Source of the DNA: Marine Group II euryarchaeote MED-G37
GTDB taxonomy: Archaea > Thermoplasmatota > Poseidoniia > Poseidoniales > Thalassarchaeaceae
Direction: 5' to 3'
Assembly: GCA_002457555.1 (NCBI GenBank)
Contig: NTJQ01000003.1
Coordinates: forward strand, 57,838 to 121,837
Length of the DNA stretch: 64,000 bases
This document shows, one piece after another, positions 54,276 through 64,000 of this stretch (the stretch's first letter is position 1; each line of letters opens with the position of its first letter). The notes under the pieces are model-generated. The model was not told the origin of the DNA. It made no database searches and was given only the letters and a program-made list of their open reading frames with translations. A program made the translations under genes and the position numbers.

Positions 54276-56015
54276 TCAGAGTACCGGGTCAGGGATTAGG
54301 CGGCCTAGGGTGTCGATGTCGATGTCTCCTGCTTGAATTGGAACTCGAAGACCAAATTCAGAAGCTACAACTGGGTCTATTTCTCCAATTTGCCCTACTT
54401 CCTCGCCAGATACCAAGATCTTAGCACCTCTGCCAGACAGCCAGGGCCCTTCCTCCAAGGTGGTTGCTTCCCATACGACATCCTCTAGGTTGGCACCAAT
54501 ATCTCTCAAGAATGCTTGTGCAAATCCTTTAGCGGCTGAGAAACCACCTCCAACTTCAGCACAAGCCCAAGCTGCTCTTGTCCCATTATGGGAGTCCAAA
54601 ACAACTGTCCCAATTTCGTAAACTCGTTGTGGTAATTCGTGATGACGGTTTGCCGCTAGTAGTTGTAATAAACTTGGCAGAATTCTCTGTCTCATCATTG
54701 TGTGATCTATGGTTATGGGATTTGCTAATTCTGTAGTCGTAGCCAATTTATTCCATCGTGTATTGACAAATTGTACACGTTCGTTGGATAATGTGAGACT
54801 TTGGGTTTCTTGCAGATTCAATGAACGTAAACTTTCTCGAACTCTTCTATGTAAATGTGCAGATGGTAAAGGAATCGCGTCTAGATGTACTGAAGATAGA
54901 ATGTTAGGCATATTCTCGTATCCATAGCCGATAGCGATATCCTCGACAATATCAATTGGATGCATTATATCAGATCGCCACCTAGGCATTTCGATTACGT
55001 GTTCGCGTTCACCCACCTCTAGGTCAGCCCAACGCTCAGCTTTGTTGACGCCATCCGTAACCGCACGAGAAGTTACTAAATTGCCACCCATTCTTTGAAT
55101 CGCTTTAGCGATATCTTCACTTTCCAGAGTAAGGCCGAGAATTCTGTTAATTAAGCGGTCAGAAACTCTGTGTTCTTTTGATTCCATATTTGGAGTCATT
55201 CGTACCTGCCCATCACAACCGGTAACCTGTACTTGTTCTATTGTCCCACCGCGCTCGGCTAAGGAAAGACATACTAGCAATAAACAGGCTTCGACAGCCC
55301 TTTCGTCCCAGCCTGTAACATCGATGAAGAAATCAGTAGTAGATTCGCTAACAGTGGTATGTTGTCCATTAATTATTGGTGGGAAAGATAAGATTTCATC
55401 ATTAGAATCTAATATCACAGGGTAGACTTCTAGATTATCCATTAAATGAGCATATTCTATTCCCTTTGTGTGTTCACTAAGAATATTATCGATTGACATT
55501 TTTTCTTCCATTGCTAATGGTATAAACGAGTGTGAACCAGGTACGGTGACCACTCTGAAAGGCGGACTCAAAGTCGATAAATCATGGACTCCAATGGAGG
55601 AGAATTTCCTTCTTCTCCCAAGGCTAAGGTGCAATTTTTCTTGATGGTCCATCAATGATTGAATGAATTGATCTTTTTCATCATCGGCATTTCCATTGTT
55701 TACCCCTCTAACAATTGCAGCCATGATTATTGGACGAACGGATTCCAGACTAGAATCAACGTCCAATGTTATGCCGCTATCTTTAGTTTCAATAGTTGGT
55801 TGTTGACTATCTTCATTCAAGAACGCCCTCGCGGCCCTTGCCATTGTTTCATGACTCAGAAGATCGGGACGATCTGGAAAAACCTCAATTTCTATTGATT
55901 CTTCATTACTACCCTCTACCACACATCCGATTTGAGATAATCTTTCTAGCCAATCATCTGAATCATACTTCGTTCCATTTTCTGCTTGTATAGAGCGAAG
56001 TAAAGAATGACTCAA
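54276..56015 (-). CDS. pheT: Phenylalanyl-tRNA synthetase beta subunit, archaeal type
   Basis: The beta subunit joins PheS to charge tRNA-Phe. The 579-residue product has the short archaeal/eukaryotic form. It opens with the D-W-L-E-R-L-S-Q-I-G-C region and E-V-F-P-D-R-P-D-L-L-S, and the B3/B4 editing domain lies near 80-260. The B5 domain has the P-R-W-R-S-D-I-M-H-P-I-D-I-V-E-D-I-A-I block (about 345-365), and the catalytic-like C-terminal domain is complete. The pheS gene is not adjacent. The gene lies 24 bases after the glutamate-synthase-like gene on the same strand. Confidence 0.94.
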   Translation of the reverse strand: MSHSLLRSIQAENGTKYDSDDWLERLSQIGCVVEGSNEESIEIEVFPDRPDLLSHETMARAARAFLNEDSQQPTIETKDSGITLDVDSSLESVRPIIMAAIVRGVNNGNADDEKDQFIQSLMDHQEKLHLSLGRRRKFSSIGVHDLSTLSPPFRVVTVPGSHSFIPLAMEEKMSIDNILSEHTKGIEYAHLMDNLEVYPVILDSNDEILSFPPIINGQHTTVSESTTDFFIDVTGWDERAVEACLLLVCLSLAERGGTIEQVQVTGCDGQVRMTPNMESKEHRVSDRLINRILGLTLESEDIAKAIQRMGGNLVTSRAVTDGVNKAERWADLEVGEREHVIEMPRWRSDIMHPIDIVEDIAIGYGYENMPNILSSVHLDAIPLPSAHLHRRVRESLRSLNLQETQSLTLSNERVQFVNTRWNKLATTTELANPITIDHTMMRQRILPSLLQLLAANRHHELPQRVYEIGTVVLDSHNGTRAAWACAEVGGGFSAAKGFAQAFLRDIGANLEDVVWEATTLEEGPWLSGRGAKILVSGEEVGQIGEIDPVVASEFGLRVPIQAGDIDIDTLGRLIPDPVL

Positions 56016-56039
56016 GGTGATAGTTGGCAGAATAACACC

Positions 56040-57581
56040 TCAGTTTCTCAGCCACATAGGAAGCGGCCTATCGTATCCTATTAATCGTAGACCAGATATT
56101 GCTGCGGTATCATGATCAAGAGCACGCAGGTTCCGTCTTGTTAATTCGGATAGGCTATTTATTCCCAATTCTAACATCCAACCTCTTAACGTCCCGTCGA
56201 TCCAAGTCAACGCCGTTTCAACTTCGCCATTTGGAGGGGGCGCTATGATAGCAGAACACCCTGCTCCAACAGCGATTAGGAGGTCTTCTGCAGAAGGAGC
56301 CTCGTTTAACTGAAGTAAAATTCTCCTTCCTTGTTTTGGTAAATTCATAGCTTGTGCTACGAGTCCAATTCTAGGTAATGCGGCTGCGGCCCTAGATCCA
56401 CCGGGAGAAGCAACATCAACTAGCGCACCATCAAGGTCTAAATCCACAACCAAACGGAAGAGGTGCTCGACTCTGGAAATACTATCTTTGAGAAAAACTA
56501 GAGACTCGTCATTCATCCTACTGTAGAGCGAAACCAACAACGCTTCAATTTCTGCATCGTTAATTGCAGGCATCTTTGTTAGATCAAGAACCATTCCGGA
56601 ACAATTTTGAATAATTCCTGAAGCATCAAGGAGGTTTTCTTCTGTGATTAACATTAGGTCGTTAGACCTAGGTTTCGAGGTTACTAACCCTGGTTGATTT
56701 GTAGTATAGCTTCCATCCATCCCGTTCATACTTACCGATTCAATAATCCAAGGAAGAGGAATAATCATAGGATTTTCTTCGTGACCTGCAGGATGTATTG
56801 GTGAACTAGTATCGATTTGGGAATGGGCTGGCAGCCTATCTCTTGCCGATGGCACTAGTGTGATACCTTCGAACCCCTCGGTAATCGAAGCCTCGGGCGA
56901 TTCGGCTTGTGGAGGTCCATCTTCACTTGGTACAATAACCAAAGCGTCGGAATCAATATACAACCCGAGGGGTTCAAGATGTTCAGCCATTTCTTCGACT
57001 TCGCTAGATTCAATCGATCTCATAGTAGCCCCTTCACCTGGAGGTGGGCAAGAGCCTGAGATAATTACGCGGCCACCAACCATCCCCCTTCCGGGGTCGT
57101 TTCCGGTGTTTCCAAGCACAACGACTGTACCGCCCCTCATGGCCGCTCCAGTTGCAAATCCTGCATGACCACGGACTATTACGAATCCTCCTTTCATCTC
57201 GGCTGCTGTTTCGTTCCCAACAGAGCCTTGGACGATAATCTCTCCGCCAGTCATTCTATGGCCAACACGGTCTCCTGCATCCTTCTCGATAGTAATTCTA
57301 CCCGAATTTTGAAAGGCACCTAACATTGAACTGCAGCCGCCTTGAAGAGTGAAGGTTCCACCATCATTCATCGCGCCTGCACATTCTCCCAAATCACCTA
57401 GTAGCAAAACTCTAGAATTTTCAGGTAGATGAGTAATGACTCCAATTTCTCCATTCTTTGGTTTCTCATCCCCTTGCTTGCCCCAGCCTATGCGCACTAA
57501 CAAGTCTCTTTGGAGTGCTTGTTCTAGCATTTTGTCGAGGTCTCTGTTTAGTTTGACACTCTTAGCGGTGATGTCGCGCAT
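56040..57581 (-). CDS. Rearranged glutamate-synthase-like protein: GXGXG domain plus degenerate FMN-domain remnant
   Basis: From the ATG at 57581 the product has 513 residues; a GTG at 57596 would add five. Residues of about 25-200 form the GXGXG right-handed beta-helix found in glutamate synthase large subunit and FwdC, with repeats such as G-G-x-I-x-V-x-G and G-x-x-M-x-G-G. The C-terminal part (about 255-513) resembles the end of the FMN-binding barrel, closing with S-L-S-E-L-T-R-R-N-L-R-A-L-D. The iron-sulfur Cys residues and most FMN-site residues are missing. In normal GltB the order is FMN domain then GXGXG, so this one is reversed. Its activity is uncertain. Confidence 0.72.
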   Translation of the reverse strand: MRDITAKSVKLNRDLDKMLEQALQRDLLVRIGWGKQGDEKPKNGEIGVITHLPENSRVLLLGDLGECAGAMNDGGTFTLQGGCSSMLGAFQNSGRITIEKDAGDRVGHRMTGGEIIVQGSVGNETAAEMKGGFVIVRGHAGFATGAAMRGGTVVVLGNTGNDPGRGMVGGRVIISGSCPPPGEGATMRSIESSEVEEMAEHLEPLGLYIDSDALVIVPSEDGPPQAESPEASITEGFEGITLVPSARDRLPAHSQIDTSSPIHPAGHEENPMIIPLPWIIESVSMNGMDGSYTTNQPGLVTSKPRSNDLMLITEENLLDASGIIQNCSGMVLDLTKMPAINDAEIEALLVSLYSRMNDESLVFLKDSISRVEHLFRLVVDLDLDGALVDVASPGGSRAAAALPRIGLVAQAMNLPKQGRRILLQLNEAPSAEDLLIAVGAGCSAIIAPPPNGEVETALTWIDGTLRGWMLELGINSLSELTRRNLRALDHDTAAISGLRLIGYDRPLPMWLRN

Positions 57582-57748
57582 GTTATCCCCAAACACCTAC
57601 GGAGTGGATACGGTCTTCATTCTGACGGGTGACTAGATACCGATTATTACAATTATCCTGATTATTTTCTGCCTCAACCTGGAAGAGCATTATTGATAGA
57701 GGTTCAATTACGCCATCAGTTTGTCCAAAGGGCGCATGGGGCTACACC

Positions 57749-58789
57749 ATGGAATCAATAAAAGTCGCAGTTAACGGATTTGGAACAATCGGAAAACGAG
57801 TCGCTGATGCAGTGGATGCGCAGGATGACATGGAAATAATTGGGGTGACCAAGACGGGTCCGTCCTTTGGCTGTGATTTAGCTGTGAAAAAGGGATTCCC
57901 TCTCTATTGCACATTTGATGATGCCGAAAGAATAGCGGCATTTGCCGAACAGGGATATCAATGCAAAGGCGGTCTTTCTGATCTTTTATCAGTGGCTGAT
58001 ATTGTCATCGATTGTGCTCCTGGCAAGATGGGTGCGGGCAATATTGCAAAATACAAAGCGGCTGGGATCAAACATATTTTTCAAGGGGGGGAGAGGCATG
58101 ACCTCACAGGTCTCTCATATACATCATGTGCAAACCATGATGCAAACCTGAATGCAGTTGGAACTAGAGTAGTGTCTTGCAATACAACAGGCCTTTCCCG
58201 AACCTTGGTCCCTCTTTACGAGCACTGCGGCTCGCTAAAGGTGGAATGCACCATGATACGACGTGCAGCTGACCCAGGTGATTCAAAGAAGGGTCCAATA
58301 AATGCCATCAAACCTGTCCTAAAAGTGCCAAGTCATCACGGCCCAGATGTTATTACCGTAAAACCAGAAATTGAAATTAATTCACTAGCGGTTGCTGTCC
58401 CCACCACAATAATGCATGTTCATTCAATTACAGCGGATTTGCCGGAAGGGCACGGGCTAACTACAGAATCAATTATCGAAATGTGGAAAGAACAACCTCG
58501 AGTAATTGTCATGCATGGGGAGGAAAATAGAATCACTACAACCGCTGAGGTAATGGAAATGGCTCGCGACATCGGGAGAAAGTGGGGTGATCTACATGAA
58601 ATATTTGTATGGGAAGACGGAGTCAAATTAGTCGAAAACCGTTTATATTATTTCCAAGCAATACATCAGGAAAGCGACGTAATTCCTGAAAATGTCGATT
58701 GTATCCGTGCACTTATGGGAGCTGAATCCGATTGGAAAATTTCGGTTGCAAAAACCGATGCTGCAATCGACGCCTATTACGGTCTTTGA
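57749..58789 (+). CDS. gap: Type II glyceraldehyde-3-phosphate dehydrogenase
   Basis: This archaeal GAPDH oxidises glyceraldehyde 3-phosphate with phosphate and NAD(P), or runs in reverse for gluconeogenesis. The 346-residue protein starts with the Rossmann N-G-F-G-T-I-G-K-R-V-A. The catalytic Cys is at 144 in S-C-N-T-T-G-L-S-R, followed by the archaeal I-R-R-A-A-D-P block. Later a H-V-H-S-I segment contains the base. Length is normal. The gene is divergent from the glutamate-synthase-like gene, so a shared promoter region of about 165 bases lies between them. Confidence 0.96.
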   Translation: MESIKVAVNGFGTIGKRVADAVDAQDDMEIIGVTKTGPSFGCDLAVKKGFPLYCTFDDAERIAAFAEQGYQCKGGLSDLLSVADIVIDCAPGKMGAGNIAKYKAAGIKHIFQGGERHDLTGLSYTSCANHDANLNAVGTRVVSCNTTGLSRTLVPLYEHCGSLKVECTMIRRAADPGDSKKGPINAIKPVLKVPSHHGPDVITVKPEIEINSLAVAVPTTIMHVHSITADLPEGHGLTTESIIEMWKEQPRVIVMHGEENRITTTAEVMEMARDIGRKWGDLHEIFVWEDGVKLVENRLYYFQAIHQESDVIPENVDCIRALMGAESDWKISVAKTDAAIDAYYGL

Positions 58790-58816
58790 TTGTATTTTTT
58801 GAGTATTTCTTTTGAC

Positions 58817-58831
58817 TTGACCATAGGTCAA
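58817..58831 (+). other. Intergenic stem-loop, 6-bp stem, loop ATA
   Basis: TTGACC pairs with GGTCAA around ATA, 27 bases after the gap stop. A T-rich tract lies just before it (about 58789-58813), as upstream of the stem-loop at 22012. Confidence 0.6.
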
Positions 58832-58874
58832 TCAACATGAACGGTCAAAAGCCCTTCAATTCTCCGAATAACTC

Positions 58875-64000
<5,126 letters not shown>

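Overview
The window reads as a piece of a marine planktonic euryarchaeal chromosome, most likely Marine Group II (Candidatus Poseidoniales). Archaeal markers are the ether-lipid enzyme CDP-archaeol synthase, archaeosine synthase, archaeal uS15, archaeal-type GluRS and PheRS beta, type II GAPDH and a GT66 oligosaccharyltransferase. They sit beside genes with a bacterial look (DnaJ, TrhO, adenylate kinase, a WalJ-like beta-lactamase-fold protein) and many large exported proteins. This mix, the modest GC content and the very tight packing suggest the group. No 16S gene is present, so the assignment is inference.

Layout. 1-4575 (minus): a truncated CD36-like membrane protein, a TctA-family permease, and an exported protein with repeated OB-like units. 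An elongator-type tRNA(CAU) follows at 4694-4767. 4913-8875: three exported or membrane proteins without known function. 8967-11002: carS and purD. 11124-28894: a co-directional run with a 3178-residue AglB/STT3 fusion, a membrane-anchored subtilase, a large beta-helix surface protein and a STAND regulator. 28903-36164: an MBL-fold hydrolase, a 1910-residue secreted protein with Ca-binding repeats and a probable seven-bladed propeller, and a small unknown gene. 36161-41051: compact housekeeping genes, including trhO, a pyroglutamyl-peptidase/Nudix fusion, UPF0201 and dnaJ. 41046-46530: an exported protein, then arcS, rps15 and a possible inactivated RecJ/Cdc45-like protein. 46531-53985 (minus): a membrane zinc-ribbon protein, gltX, rnhB and a membrane-anchored SGNH hydrolase. 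54080-64000: a 61-residue protein, pheT, a rearranged glutamate-synthase-like protein, gap, a giant KP-43-like subtilase and the start of adk.

How the genes fit together. At least eleven genes encode exported or membrane proteins, often with an N-terminal signal, beta-rich ectodomains, one C-terminal membrane helix and an acidic tail. AglB would N-glycosylate such proteins, and the two subtilases and the SGNH hydrolase could process surface or external polymers. The protein-heterotrophic lifestyle proposed for Marine Group II fits this, but the functional link is inference.

Two genome-scale patterns stand out. Nine perfect short stem-loops with three-base loops lie in or at the edge of spacers between co-directional or divergent genes. 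All seven convergent gene pairs abut or overlap within about 10 bases. No CRISPR array, insertion sequence, rRNA or prophage was seen.
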